NCBI GenBank assembly: GCA_013176395.1
Contig: JABMLP010000011.1
Coordinates: 1,364,001-1,428,000 of the forward strand
Length of the DNA: 64,000 nt
Reading direction: 5' to 3'
Source of the DNA: Venturia oleaginea
Taxonomy: Eukaryota; Ascomycota; Dothideomycetes; Venturiales; Venturiaceae
Within the stretch, counting starts at the first letter, position 1, and each line of letters opens with the position of its first letter. Below are positions 11,336-23,977 of the stretch, one piece after another. The translations under genes and the position numbers were made by a program. Below the pieces are notes generated by a model. It saw only the letters and a program-made list of their open reading frames with translations. It was not told the DNA's origin and made no database searches.

Positions 11336-12128
11336 TTAAACCGCGAGAGCCTCCTGTTGTGCCTCCATCTGCGCTGCCTTCTGTACCTTCTCCGCTTCCT
11401 TCGCCTGCCGTTCGTGGTACTTCTTCACCCTCTTCTTAAGATCACCCATACTCTGCTGCATAGGGTTCAACTTTTTATCCCAAAACATGCCCTTATAATC
11501 ATCCCCATACTTGTTAAGAAGGCTCTGCACCCATTCCTCCTCGCCTTTACTCTGCCCCCTCTTCGCCCTCTCAACACCACTAAGCGCATACTCCTCAAGC
11601 TGCCTCGTAACTTCTGTCTCCTTCGCACCACCCCTCCTCTTTGGCACAAATCCCAGACTATTAAATCTCATCATTGGTGTTTCTTCCAAGTCGTTCAAAG
11701 GATCGTTCAGCGGATTTGGTGTATTCTCGTCTTCGAAGACGGAGAGGATGGCGCCGGTTTCCTGGTAGCGAGTAATACGCACAGTTTGAGGTTCTATGTC
11801 TGCGGGTTGGAGAGTGGGCTTTATGGCGAAGGTGTCGTCGGCCATGTCTTGGTCTTCGCCTTCGGAATCGACATTGAGGGCGGTCTTTTGTTTGCCGCCG
11901 GTGGAGGAATTCAATTTTGAGGCGAGACCGAGGCGTTTGTAATTTTGTCTAAGGGTGGCTCCTTGCGTCCTGTTCACGTTAGCGGGTGGTAAGAAGGCAG
12001 ATTCGAGGTGGGAAGTACCAGTTTGCGGCGATGATTGGGTTGAGCAGAATCTTTTTCTTCGACTTCGGATTTTGGCGCTTTTTGGGTATCGAAGAGCGAT
12101 TCTTCTTCTTCTGAAGTTCGCGACCCAT
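11336..12128 (-). CDS. nop16: Nucleolar protein 16, 60S ribosome biogenesis
   Basis: Assembly factor for pre-60S particles in the nucleolus. Exons 12128-12019 and 11969-11336 give 247 aa. The N-terminus is MGRELQKKKNRSS followed by a very basic block (KKRQNPKSKKKI), then IAANW, whose Trp codon is split by the 49-nt intron. Exon 2 continues with the family signature TLRQNYKRLGLASKLN. The C-terminal half carries ..NKYGDDYKGMFWDKKLNPMQQSMGDLKKRVKKYHE, the strongest Nop16 block, and ends in a charged Glu/Ala/Gln helix. It is divergent from the ZIP transporter, with 180 bp between start codons. Confidence 0.93.
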
Positions 12129-12308
12129 ATTGAGATATCGTAGCAGGAATCGGATTGAAAGGTGGTGAACGTGGTATGGATGTCTGTATAAAATTTCGCA
12201 AGGTTGAAGATTGATACTTGGCGGTCGAAAAGATTAGATCAATCTTATCTTTCCACTTGTCGTGGCTCGGACATTCACGCGCTTGACACTCAGTACACAT
12301 CACCTAAT
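12129..12308. promoter_or_regulatory. Short divergent promoter, NOP16 / ZIP transporter
   Basis: Only 180 bp separates the two start codons, so both 5' UTRs and promoters are compressed here. I see no canonical TATA box close to either ATG. Confidence 0.5.
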
Positions 12309-13696
12309 ATGCCAATCCTCTCGAGAAGGACGTGCCTTAAGGCATTGCTTCTCGCTGTCTTTGCTGCTCAGATTTATGGCGCGACGGCTTCGTCGAGCAA
12401 GGCTGCGAGCGTGGACAAATTGACTCCGAGTGAGATAGAAGAGGAATTACAGGTATATGCGCATTTCTCATATACCCCAATCGCCTGTTGTCCTTTTTCC
12501 TCTTTGCCACAAGTCATATTCGTACTGAAATGCGTTGCTATATCAAACTTACACTTTCTAGCGTTGCCCTCTCGTCCAGTCTTTGAACCTCCACAAGCAA
12601 TCCGCAGCCCCAACCGAACTCTCCTTAACAGCCCGCCTGTTCACTCTCCTCTTTCCCAGCGCGAATCCGGCAATCAACGCCCTCCTAGCAACTCTCTATA
12701 TCTCTGGCCCTCCCAATTTCCTCCTCGCACTATGCCCTCCCAATGTCGAGCCAGCGAGTCTCTCTGTCATGGTCGCCTTTGCCGTAGGAGGACTACTTGG
12801 CGATACCCTATTTCACTTGCTCCCCGAGATTTTCCTGGGCGAAGAGGAGGAGGGTAAAGTAAAATTTGTCATGGTAGAGCCGAATAAGAATTTGCTCCTT
12901 GGTGTGGCTATAATGGTTGGCTTCATGACTTTCGTGGCCATGGACAAAGGATTGCGTATTGCCACTGAAGGAGAGGGTGGACACGACCATTCGCATTCCC
13001 ATGCCATTGCTTCCACCGAATCCAGCACTACAGCCCTCGAGAAGACCTCCAGCGCAGTCAAATCCCGAAAGGGTGAGAAGAAGTCTACAACTTCAGCGGT
13101 CGAGGAGAAAAAACCCGAAGCCTCGACTTCGATTAAGTTATCAGCGTACCTAAATCTGATCGCAGATTTCACACACAATATTACGGACGGATTGGCAATG
13201 TCCTCCTCTTTCTACGCCTCCCCCACTGTTGGCGCAACGACAACGATGGCTGTCTTCTTCCACGAAATACCACACGAAGTCGGTGACTTCGCTTTGTTGA
13301 TACAATCCGGGTTTACAAAGAAACAAGCCATGCTTTCTCAATTCGTTACAGCAGTTGGTGCGCTTTTAGGCACATGCATTGGCATTGCCGTACAAGAGTA
13401 CGGAGGATCTGCGAGGGATGCCGTAGAGGGAGTGCCGACAGTGGGATTGTTTGGTACTAGTCTGCAGTGGGGCGATTTACTTCTGCCTTTTACTGCCGGC
13501 ACGTTTTTGTACGTTGGAACTGTTGCTGTTATCCCTGAGATGTTGGCGACTGGACCCAACAAGAGCATGGAGTTGAAGAAGATGATTACGCAGTTTGCGG
13601 CTATCGCTGCTGGAGCGGGAATCATGATTGCGTGAGTACTGAATGGCCATGTTATTGTCGTGTTTGCTAACTTCGGATAGGATTTCGTGGTCCTAG
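12309..13696 (+). CDS. ZIP-family zinc transporter, KE4/YKE4-like
   Basis: Moves Zn2+ into the cytosol from an internal compartment; the LIV-1/KE4 branch (yeast Yke4, human SLC39A7) acts in the ER/Golgi. Exons 12309-12452, 12562-13631 and 13681-13696 give 409 aa; the last exon adds only AISWS. Residues 1-24 form a signal peptide (KALLLAVFAAQIYG). Membrane segments follow from about 60. A cytosolic loop contains the metal-binding HDHSHSH run and a Lys/Ser/Glu-rich linker. The two ZIP signatures are complete: HNITDGLA starting at His253 and HEIPHEVGD starting at His282, which form the binuclear metal centre. The last intron is supported because reading on would end the protein abruptly at a GTGAGT donor. 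Confidence 0.92.
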
Positions 13697-14786
13697 ATTC
13701 AGATTAGAGGGAATCGATAGGCTTGACATCTTGGACATGAAATACACTTGGGAGTGTTGCATAGCAGAGCCAGCAATTATTGAAATTCAACATCCTATAA
13801 CTCGCGATTGATCTCGATAGCTTTTTGGCAATCCTGAAATATATCATTATTAGAAAATTCGTTGATATCGATTGTGAATAGAAGACAATAAACTGACTTT
13901 AATAGTGAGGGGAAGGGACATCAATTATATATAGGATTCATCTTGATGGTCAAGACGATCTCCGAGCAAATTATGCATAAGGAGTGAGTTAGCAATCTCA
14001 CTTCTGCAATCTTCCTACCCACCCATGATCGTGCACCATGGTTGCTGTAGCCGATTGCTTGTTGAGAGAGGTTGACATTCACCTAGACCTTGAATTCGGC
14101 CAAGAAAGTGTTCTTTGGTATGCAAATATAAAGAAGGTCGCGATCGGAGGTGATGATCATCACTACCTCCTACCAGAATGTAGGTGAATCGTAGCCATCA
14201 ACGCGTTAAGCGACACTTCAACAGCGGAACGCTTCCCTATCGAGGTACACGTTCTGTTGACAATGGAGATAGATTCTCCATTAAGTGGATCGTATTTGTC
14301 CGATTTACGTTTCACTGCATTCGGGGAGAATCTCCTGTTTGCACCATAGCTTGCTTGGAGCCCGAATTGCCAGATCTTGGTTTGCACAATGGACAAACCA
14401 GATGTCCGTTAAGTCCTGCCTCTTGATCTTTCCACGGACAGCCAGTTTTATATACCATTGTGACAATATTCAAAATGGAAGCCCAGCAACGGTTCTGTTG
14501 CTACCTCTTCATCCCTGAGGGCCACGACACGGCTGTTCGAGCATGCTCGTAGTCGTAGCATGCATGGCGCTACTCTCTCAAATCAACTTTTGCTAGGACA
14601 TCATACATGTTCGCAGAGCTGGAACACATACAGCGAAATCCAACAGCACTCCAGTCCTTTGTAAATGCGCTTTTACTTCCGTACCCTTTTCGATCCTCAT
14701 CAAACTTTCAACTGAAACTCCTCCACTATCTCCTGTCTCTAGACTTGCAAAATAACCTGTTACTCCATCAACTTCAATCTTCAAAG
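13697..14786. other. Intergenic, no gene supported
   Basis: About 1.1 kb. Short frames at 14163-14518 on both strands show no family features. The right part (14600-14786) may be 5' leader exon of the gene starting at 15275, since it runs into the intron-like repeats. Confidence 0.35.
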
Positions 14787-15212
14787 GTAGTGACATCCCT
14801 CCAACACCTCACAGCTTTCGCAATAAATACCCCTTACTCCCATCTCCTCTTTGCCTCATGATACTCACGATCTCTAGATTTGAAATAACTACCGGTTTTC
14901 TCAACCATCTTCCGTTGCTCAAATACCAGAAGGTACGTCCATTTCCCGACACTCAGCCCTCCAACACAAGCCAGAATTCTCAATAAATCTCTCCTTCCGC
15001 TCTCCTTTCCTCTCATCAATCAACTCACAGTCATCAGTTCTTCAAACCACCTTGCAACCGCTCCTCCACCGTACGCATTTGCAACCGATTCCCTCGACAC
15101 TTTTCTTCTTCAATACAAGTACGTCCAGCTCTCCAACACAAGCCGGAATCCCAATAAATCTCTCCCTTCGCTCTCCTTTCCATCCTCTCATCATCAAACT
15201 TACGATTGACAG
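14787..15212 (+). repeat. Three homologous intron-like repeats
   Basis: Three related units lie in tandem: A 14787-14877, B 14933-15037 and C 15119-15212 (91, 105 and 94 nt). Each starts with a donor-like GTA(G/C)GT, then CTCCAACAC, then CAATAAATMYC, then a CT-rich run (TCTCYYTTC..CTCTCATC), and ends with a branch-like CTCAC or CTTAC about 10 nt before AG. B and C share GTACGTCCA at the start and CCAACACAAGCC. The sequences between them (14878-14932 and 15038-15118) would be short leader exons of the gene starting at 15275. The duplicated starts TCTCTAGACTTGCAAAATAAC (14734-14754) and TCTCTAGATTTGAAATAAC (from 14871) suggest that exon edges were copied too. Confidence 0.6.
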
Positions 15213-15274
15213 AACTCACCCGAAGCTTCCACAGAACCTTTTCGACCGATAAACCATCCATCAATACATTCGAA

Positions 15275-16902
15275 ATGGCTCCTACTATGAACAAAAACGA
15301 GGGGAAGAATATGAAGCGCAATGCAAAGATCAAGGCCGCCAAAGTCGAGGCCAAACATGAAAAGGTTTTGATCGAACTCGAGGCTCGCAAACTGCTGTTT
15401 CCTACAATGGAGATCGCTACCTTCTAAGCCCAGCCCGCACTGGGTGCCCTCCAATTTGAGGCTCGCAAGATGTTGTTTTCGCCTTGGGATTTGGGTAGCT
15501 CTTCTGCACCCTCTGCCGCATTGGTCCCTGCCTTTGTGACACCTCAAAACTCCATCCCAGTCACGGCGCTTGTTGTTGCCGCCGCCTCAGAGCCCGTCTC
15601 GGACGATGAGGCTTCTATCAGTTCCAAGAACTCTATGAGCTCAAACTCGCCCAGCTCGCAATATTCTGTTTCCGTTGAAGGTATTGAAGAGGTTCCGGCG
15701 CTATTGAAGGTGGCCGCTTTATCTTTTCCAGCAGTGGAGATGGATAGCCTTCCATCAACTCTAAGATTGAAGCCTCGGAGCCAAGCCACCCAAATTTACG
15801 GCGTCAATTGTTGGCTGCTCAGCGCAAGCAAGCGCTTAAGCCAACTCCGATCCAATCGCCAGTGACGGCATCAACTGAAACAGAGCCTCGTCAGCCTTCC
15901 TTGCGCCGTCGATTTACAGAGGCCCAGTGCCAAGAAGCGCTGAACCCAACTCGAATGACCCTCTTGACCGAGGAGGAGGAAGCGATCTTCCTATCGACGG
16001 ACGAACTCTTCAAAGCGGCCATGTTGCCTAATCTCGTCGCTATCCGCCCATCATCATTGAATGTGGGTACTCTAGACGCACCCTCAAAGACTGAGTCATT
16101 GAAGGCTGAACCAGCGCTACCGAAATCGTGTACGTCGCCTCCTGTGGTTTTTACGCCTACACCAGTTCTAAGATGGGTGCCACGACCGAATCCCGATTCT
16201 TCGAAGGGCGAGTCGGCTTTGATGCTTTTGCCGGAGGATGATCCTGTTGATGCTAAGCCTATTCCTATGATGACAATGAGCCCGATTGTCATCAATAAAG
16301 CCATGTGGGGAGACCGGATCTCCAAATCATTGCTGGCCACTTCTCCTGGCATGGCTGCACCAGAGACCGATGCTTCGGATAGCGAAGATGACGGCTATTA
16401 CAAGGCCATTGTTACAGCCATGACGAAGAGGCCAAAGGTTGTTCCAGCGACCGAGGCTGAACCAGACGCTGAGGTGTTTGAGAAGGTTGTAGCACTGCTG
16501 GCACCAATCGACTACTCTTTCTCCGATACTGAGGATGAGCTTGAGGAGTTCGAGCTGTTTGGTTCGCGGCTTCCAGAAATTGATGACTCGTTCTCTGATA
16601 GTGAGTACGATGATGAGGTGAAGATTCCAGCCGCCGTTGCTCTTATCAAGGAGACGAAGAAGGCGAAGTTCAAGGCTGACAACACCGATACGCTATCGAT
16701 TTTACCAGCTGCCTCCGTTGATGAAAATGTCCTGACATCACAACCAACCCTCTTCGACAACTTCTCCACCAAAGTTGGTCTCGAAGTCGATGCAAAAGAA
16801 GTGAAAGCGCTCAGTGTTAAGTGCGCCATTGGTGGGTCGTTATTCCTGGTTGGTTGCGCCGGTATTGGAGTCTTGGTCGGCAAGATGCTCTTAAGGAAGT
16901 AG
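15275..16902 (+). CDS. Unknown tail-anchored acidic protein; interrupted or mis-splittable frame
   Basis: The best-supported part is 15808-16902: Ser/Pro/Glu-rich, with the near-duplicated acidic motifs DYSFSDTEDELEEFELFGS and DDSFSDSEYDDEV, ending in one hydrophobic helix and a basic tail (AIGGSLFLVGCAGIGVLVGKMLLRK), so a tail-anchored membrane protein is likely. Upstream, the frame from ATG 15275 (MAPTMNKNEGKNMKRNAKIKAAKVEAKHEK) is stopped by TAA at 15425-15427, although the same frame continues afterwards with a second copy of the motif (ELEARKLLF, then QFEARKMLF). A change of frame is then needed between about 15700 and 15760. Possible phase-compatible introns are 15365-15433 (weak GTTTTG donor) and 56 nt starting GTGGCC near 15709; neither is convincing. 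Either two weak introns or a decaying gene. Family unknown to me. Confidence 0.45.
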
Positions 16903-19900
16903 AGGACGATCATGGGAGGACGATCTGTGGGAGGAGAATTAGGAAGAAGGGATAATCAAAGGATGAATGGGATGGATAGGATGAATAAGATTGGGGAGAG
17001 AAAACATTGATGAGAGGATCATAGCCATGGAGGGAGGGCTTTTACTTGTTACGATTTTGGATGATCATTGTGGAATGCGTGGCTACGTATTGTAAGATTA
17101 TAGTTAAGGATGGCTTTTGCACATGCATTATGCTGCTTCAGAACTAGGTAAACACTTTCGATTCAGTTATAAACGCTTCATTGGGCGGAGTTGTCCGGTA
17201 TGTCTCAATATAACAGCTTGGTCTTGTGTTCGATTTACATACAGCTATTTTTGACACATTTTTCCTTGTATAATTCCATTCCTCCATAGGTCAACAATTC
17301 ATCGCAATATTGACGGAGCTATTGATAGTGGTGATGATGGTGAAGGGTATCACCAGACCCCTTCCACCAAATTCCTCATAATGGACTGGATAATTATCTT
17401 TGAGTACTCCCGGTACATGTTCCCAGCTCCCACCCAGTAACGAAGGACATTTCCGCTATCGTTCTCGTGATATTGTCGAGTGACCAAGGTTAAGCGCCCC
17501 CCATCATTGGTCGGTCACCATGTTCTCTCCATCAAGTGAGGATGTAGTGAGAATAGGGACAATACGGTTGATGTTGACGATGATTACCAATATTGCTCGA
17601 TCGTAGTCGAAGGATCCAGCGTGGTTGAACATCACCGCCGCCAGTATGATTGGAGACCCGATATTTGAAGACAAGCAATCGAGCATGACTGAAAACCCTT
17701 GATGCTTTAGCAATCCATTAGACCGCAGCCACGTGGAGTCTGTCAGCGGTGTAGATGAGGTGAACAAAAACGCCGATTGTACCAGAGACTCGTTTTTATA
17801 TCCTGGAAGCGGTGCCAAAATGTTCTTTTGCCCGTTGTTTCTCGCTCCTGCAGTTGTACATATCCTGGTTTCATAAATGTGCAAAGTGAAGAAGCATATT
17901 CGATAAAGTATTTAAGTCAACTTGCAACAAACCGAGCACACATTCTCACCGATGAGAAGTATGCTTGTAGAGTGTGCTATGAGAGTACCTGCTTACAAGT
18001 TGACCAGGCAGCTTTCGCCGTCCCTGAAAGTAAGTGCAGTGATGATGATGCTTATCCACAATCAAACGATCGAATCCTCAAAGTTTTCGGCCCAGAAACC
18101 GATCTACGGTCATGCCGCTCTTCGATCTCGAGAGCTTTTCTCAGTTAATCACTCCATGGGAACAGCAGAACCGCATCGAAGATTCACTCTGAGGCAACTC
18201 TGTACGAATGGGGATACGATCAGAAGACTACATTTTGTGCCACTGTTTTCATTTTTACGTGGACGACACCAGTAGCAGTTCAATTCAAAGTCTGGCGACG
18301 AATCCTACGTTCCGATGGTCACAGTTACTTCAGTCATCCACTGGCTCTCGAAGATAAATCATTCGTGTAACATTCAATTAAGCACTTGCCTCCTAACTGC
18401 ATTAGACCGAGATGCCACACTTATGTCAAAGTTAATTCAGCGCAAGAACTTGTATCTCACAACAAATGAAACGGTTCCACCATAGCAAGGGGTCTATCCT
18501 TCTACTTGTTGAGTTATGTGTGTTGAGTCATTTATCGGTGACTTTGCAAGTCACTCATTATTATGCGTTGTTACTCCTTCATTACATGCGTTGTACATGC
18601 GTTGTTAGGGCTTCGTTTATCCTCGTATTTACACGTATATAGGAGGCCTCAATTCACTCAGTTGAGGCCTCATACAGTCATCAATTCACCCGTTGTTCGT
18701 ACTTCAAACAGTTATGAGCGGCAAGCCAGAGAGATAGCGATAGTGGATAACAACCTTGATTTTGGATATCACGAGTATACTTGAGCCGACTGAAAACGCT
18801 AGACGGTCTACTATAATTATTTGTCAAGAGTGGCATATTCAAGGACCACGAGAGACAAGTCGGAAGCGATGGATGATGGTTGGGCTGCTTGACTCCCGCA
18901 TCTTTCCATTATCAGAGAGTACAGGGATTGGAATCGAGAAAATTTCAGCGCGACGCACCGAGTGCTTTGGGCAGAGTATATCGCACAATTCCTGAGTTAC
19001 TGCCGATGAGCATGGAAGTTGTTGAGCAGTATTGGGCTATCAAGATGATTTTTTTTGGTGAAACTCTGTACACAACTATGACTGACAATGGGAGAGGTGA
19101 AAGTGCAAAGCGCTTGGGCCTGATCATGGCCATTAGTGACAATGAACATCGCACAACGTTGAAAAGAAACAAACGAGAGAGCCATAAATAAGCTCTGATT
19201 GAAACTGGCGTGCTCAAGATCTCTGGAGTTTCATGTCCTGTCATTTTATCAGCCGAGATGACTAATGAGATTTTATCCAGGTATTCGGGGAAAGCGAGGA
19301 TCGAAGACGGTGACAAATCCAGCGCGCAATACGTTCCAAAAAGGCGCCAAGAGGAACGACAAACATGCGAACGAAGTCTTTTTTATAGAATTAGCTGTGG
19401 TCGTACGGTGGGCCGCGGCCGGGAGTAAGCGCGCATTGCCTTGGGGCCGGCAACTGTGGAGAGGCTGTGGACCCGGGGAGCCGGAATTCTGATAAAGCAA
19501 TGGTGTTTATCTTGACTTCGAATGTTGCCCCTTAGTCGCCAAACGTGGTGGTGCAGCAGTTGAAGAATTTAATACTGCACATGTCTAATGTGAAAGCTGT
19601 TGGAGCGAAAATGCACTCGCGGGTCGCTTCTTCGACCAGTTTTTACGGAGTACGTTGGCCGTGTAAAGTGAGGTTGCGCAGCAGGTCTCTATTCGTGTTA
19701 TTTCGTACCGATTGCTCCACAAAACATGAGGCTCTTCCAAGCCTTGTGATGTGCAGAGAATATCGGGAGAAAGTCCTGCTTCAGTCCAGACTCCAAAAGA
19801 AAAGCGAGTTGCTCCGCCATTCACGGTTTGGATGCTGAGCAGCAACAGTTGAATGTTGAAGTCGGCGTCGAGAGCCGGGAGGTTCAGCAATGTTAATCAA

Positions 19901-21923
19901 GTAGTGATAATTTCTAATGGTTTGCACAGGCCATTCCATCTTCGATCTGACGTGTTACAAAGTACAAAGAGCGTCGGCATGCTGCTGAGTTTGTTTTTCA
20001 GGCAAAAGGAAGAGGCTGCATTGCAGCTTGCATGCACGCTAGAAGCAAAGAGCCACATGATAGTGAATCAATGGCAGATTGCAGTACCTTGCGGTTGTGT
20101 GAGCTCGTGCGGGAATTTTGATTGTGCGTGTCTGTACTCGGGAGCACGCGATTTCTGATTCCGAGACAGAGTCACAAACGGTTTGTCCCTGCAATGAAGC
20201 TCTTCTTACCTGGGACCTGCTTCATGACGCAGACACTGAAAGAGTATGGAACATCAAACCTGGGATGACAGAGCGGAATGAGGTCGAGAGGTGAGCTGGG
20301 ACCAGGAGTTTCCTTGCTGGGGCTCCTTGCTTCACCATGAGATTTTCGGCAAGGAAGACGGGCCGGTCAGTTGATTGGTTTCTACCACGTATAGTGCTAT
20401 GTATGGACTTTCAGACGATTCCCTTATGTACACGGTTACGGCAAGCCAGGTATACAGTCAATGGCATGGCCTAGAGACCTCGGAGTGAACCGAATAGACA
20501 TGCCAGCAGTGATCTAGGTAGCATCTTCACAAGGGTGCTACTCTATTGGGAGGCACTAACACAGAAGCCAACACGTGGAGCGTACTACGACAATTTATAT
20601 CGGTGTCTCCATGCTAGAAAACATGGATTCAGATGGATTTGAGATGCTACCATTTGTACCTACGAATTAATATCGAAGGCCCACTCTACGAAGGCGGTGT
20701 GCTGATGGCGACTCCTGAGTTGGCATGTCATCCGGAGCTTGAAATCGACCTTTTCTTTCTTTTTCCCATCTATTGCTTCATGGCCCTGTACATAACACGA
20801 ACTGTCACATGGAGAAGCTGCAGCGAAGCCTGGCAAGGTGGAGCACACAGAACTTCAGAAGACTGAAGAAAGCGATGCAAGCCGGACACGATTGGAGACA
20901 TGCGTATGGATGGACAGTTTTTCAGGGGGAAAGCTGCCCGTACCGAAGCGAGCTCTTGCATGCGTACCATCCGTCCTCGTCCATGGCAAGTTGACAGAGA
21001 CAATTCGCTGGGAATCAAGAAAGACCAATACGAAGTTACGAAGGGACAACGTGTTAGCGGCATCTATGTTTCGGAGACTTCGGGGTAATAATTATATTGG
21101 CCGGTCTTGTCAATGCTACCTCCGTAGCGGACCATATGCAGACACGTCAAACATGGTGTTGAAAACTTTGTTCTGAGCGTTACAATCGTTGCAGCAGAAA
21201 GCCTTTGCGCACCATAGCAGTGGATATCACGAGAATCTGTCTCGGTCTCATTGAAGAGCCTCAGGGATCGCTGACAAGCCAATTGCCAATCACCCGCTCG
21301 ATGCGCTACCACACAAACCTTGCCCTGAATGATATGGCCGTCAAGCGACACTAGCTCTCCGAGTATCCTCCGTTGACCTAAGCGGATCCCCTGTTGTCCA
21401 AACCTGGAAAACTGAAACGTCGAGACACACGCAAGCTTGCCCCCCACCACCAGCAACAATTGAGAGAAAGGCCTGTCACAATCGTCCAACGATAAACCGC
21501 TCTGGCTATGCATGGCTTCCCGCTAGATACAAACATGACATGTCTTGGCTTGATCTCATTTCCTCACAGCTTAAGACTCCCCGCATCCCACCATCGCGGT
21601 GCTGGCTATCCTCGGATTCGCCGTCCTATACATTCATCACAGGCCTGCTGTTTCTTTTCTTTCTTCTTCTTCAGAATCAATCCGCTCCTTCTCCTTCTTC
21701 TCTCTAGTGGTTGTTTCAAAGCTGTGTAACCGAAAGGTGCTTCATGGATGCCCGCTGTAGGAAATCCAATATCTGTCGGATAAGTGCGACTATGTATTGA
21801 TCCGTTTCACTACAGGACATGCCTGGGAACATTGACCATGCACTTCTAGGGCGCTGAGTGCCATTCGTTACACGCCAATCTACGTTGGAATACACTGCGT
21901 CTATCCCGAACCCTCATTTCAAC
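16903..21923. other. 5-kb gene desert
   Basis: No frame here has recognisable domains or coherent splice structure. The longest candidates (17504-17884 minus, 18945-19316 minus, 21064-21513 minus, 19853-20158 plus) look like chance frames. A GC-rich island lies at about 19400-19490 (gggccgcggccgggag). 18560-18620 repeats 'atgcgttgt' three times. No transposon ends recognised, but an old degraded element cannot be excluded by eye. Confidence 0.35.
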
Positions 21924-23977
21924 ATGGTTCCACAGGATGGAGTTCCTCCCACGAGCGAACATGAGGGAGATCACGAGAAAAAAAGCCAGGCTGCCGCAGC
22001 TATCCGCCGCGGCAACATCAAGATCAGCAAACCCGTTCTCGAGCCCACTTGCATCACTTGGGTGGAAGGAGTCCCTGATGCGTCCTCTAAACATCAACTT
22101 GGCTCCCATATTGTGTCACCCGAGGTTGATGAGGAGCACGGAGAGCGAGAAGTAGACCATATGCATGGATTGGCGGTCTCAACAAACGACGACCATACAG
22201 GACAGTCTTCTCCTCACCTTACTCACCCAGGCTCATACCAATTCAGGCGAGAAACAGCTCGTTCTAAAGCCCGCAGCACTTCAATTGACCCAAGACTGGA
22301 TCAAAGGGACAGCGTAATTGAGGTGTCTTCACCAAGCCAGATGGATGCGAGGAAGAAGAGACGTAGTGGGACAATTAGGGCTGTCCTGAAGAAGGTTTTC
22401 GGTCGCAGGGAAAAGGCTCAATCAAAGCAATTGTCTCCTTCACCAGGCTCTGTTCCTAAATATGAGCATTCTCGCAGTGTAAGTCGCCCCGCCTTCGTTG
22501 TGTCTCATAATCTGACTCCAAATAGGAGCCTGCCCCAAGCACGCCAACAAAGATTGCAACGGACCGAAGCCATGAAGAACTTCGCAAACAAAATCCGTTG
22601 CGAAGTCAACCTACCGATGAATACACTTCTCGGGTCATGACTCCTCCCGTATTACCATTTCCTATGAACATCAATGCGCCTGACCCGTCTGCCTCGCCTA
22701 GCAATTATCTCTCGTTCGAGACCGGCCCCAGAGTGCATCGACGTCGAGCTACTCTTCCGAGCGTAATATTTTCTCCTGACGACGCGCTGGCATTGAGGAA
22801 AATGTGTAGTAGCTCAGATCTTCATCCCATATCTTCGGGTACACAAAGCCTAGGCCAGCAAATACCAGGTCCGGAGATAGGATTGGCTTTCACAAGTACC
22901 AAGCCCGAGAATCCAAATCGCAGATCACGTAGTGCAGGCGCTCTGCGAGAACAGTCCGCGGCCCAGGAGCAGCAAACGAGTCCACGAAGACGGAGTTCGG
23001 AGATCAGATACTGGCGTACAAGTCGTGTGGAATTAGAGCAACTGGAGCAAGATCGCCGCGTCTCAACCAGCTCGCAATGTCGAAGTGAGGATAGTAGCAT
23101 GGTTGCGACTTCGGTTCATCATTCAATCAACGAAGTTTCGGATGCATTTGTCGATTCGGGCTCGTCTTATGACGCGGACAATGTTAATGCTTTCGATTTC
23201 GGTTCCATAGTTACGGAGCCAAACTCTACAGCCAAGCAAGCTACCGTGGTGGAAGCTCGCATTTCCCAGTTGGAGTTCAATATGCAGCACCTATCTCTAT
23301 CGCTGCAGGCAGCGACACAGCAGAAGACACTGCAACCGTTCGTGCTCGACAAAGCACCAATCCACAGAGAGAATCATTCACCGGTCAACAGCAGCCGTAA
23401 CGGACTCTCATCTGACTCGAAAGGTGGTGTCCTTCCGAAGCGAAACAAATCTCCGATACAATCCAACCTAACCAGGGCAGTGTCAGCAGAAGAAACGCCG
23501 CAGTCGAATTGTCGGTACTCGCCATTAGCACTAGCACCCACTATGCTGCCATCTGGTCCTGCACAGACGAGACGACCATCAACGAGTCAAGCGACACCGC
23601 AAGCCCAGGCGGCAACCTTGGGGGAGGCAGCACCATCGCCGCTCATCTATGATCAACTAGCGCCGCTCTACAATGCGCTTCGGTATGAGCGCTTAGTACG
23701 CAAAGGACTGGAAACGCAAGTTCAGCAACTTTGGCTAGACGTTTTTGAGCTTGGAAAGGTTGTCAAACAGCTACGTGGCAATGAAGGCTATCCAACGCCT
23801 AGTCCCGATGTCATTTTACAAGATGACGTTCAGCAGCGAAGCAAAAGAAACAGGTTCAGTCGGTATGATGGCGACGACGATGAAGGAAAAGGATTGGCGG
23901 AGAAATGGGCTATTCCCGGCGAGGAAAGGGTAGTAAGACCTTGGAGTCAGTCGTCACCAGAGGTTGAAATGTTTTAG
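21924..23977 (+). CDS. Unknown Ser/Arg-rich protein with C-terminal coiled coil
   Basis: Exons 21924-22478 and 22526-23977 are joined by a 47-nt intron (GTAAGT..AATAG), giving 668 aa. I start at ATG 21924 because the frame upstream opens only with GTG. The protein is largely disordered, rich in Ser, Arg, Pro and Gln. It has a basic patch (DARKKRRSGTIRAVLKKVFGRREK, residues about 155-178) that looks like an NLS or membrane-binding helix, several RRxS sites (RRRATLPS, RRSRSAGAL, RRRSSEIRYW) of the protein kinase A type, and two predicted coiled-coil stretches: EARISQLEFNMQHLSLSLQ and the stronger LYNALRYERLVRKGLETQVQQLWLDVFELGKVVKQL near the C-terminus. No enzyme motif. I do not recognise the family; a signalling or scaffold role is a guess. 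Confidence 0.75.

Noticed and set aside
11222..11920. 232-aa plus-strand frame opposite NOP16
   Set aside because: Antisense shadow of a clear NOP16 exon; Leu/His/Pro-rich as expected from reversed coding sequence.
15891..16352. 153-aa minus-strand frame
   Set aside because: Lies opposite the tail-anchored protein's open frame; no start context or domain.
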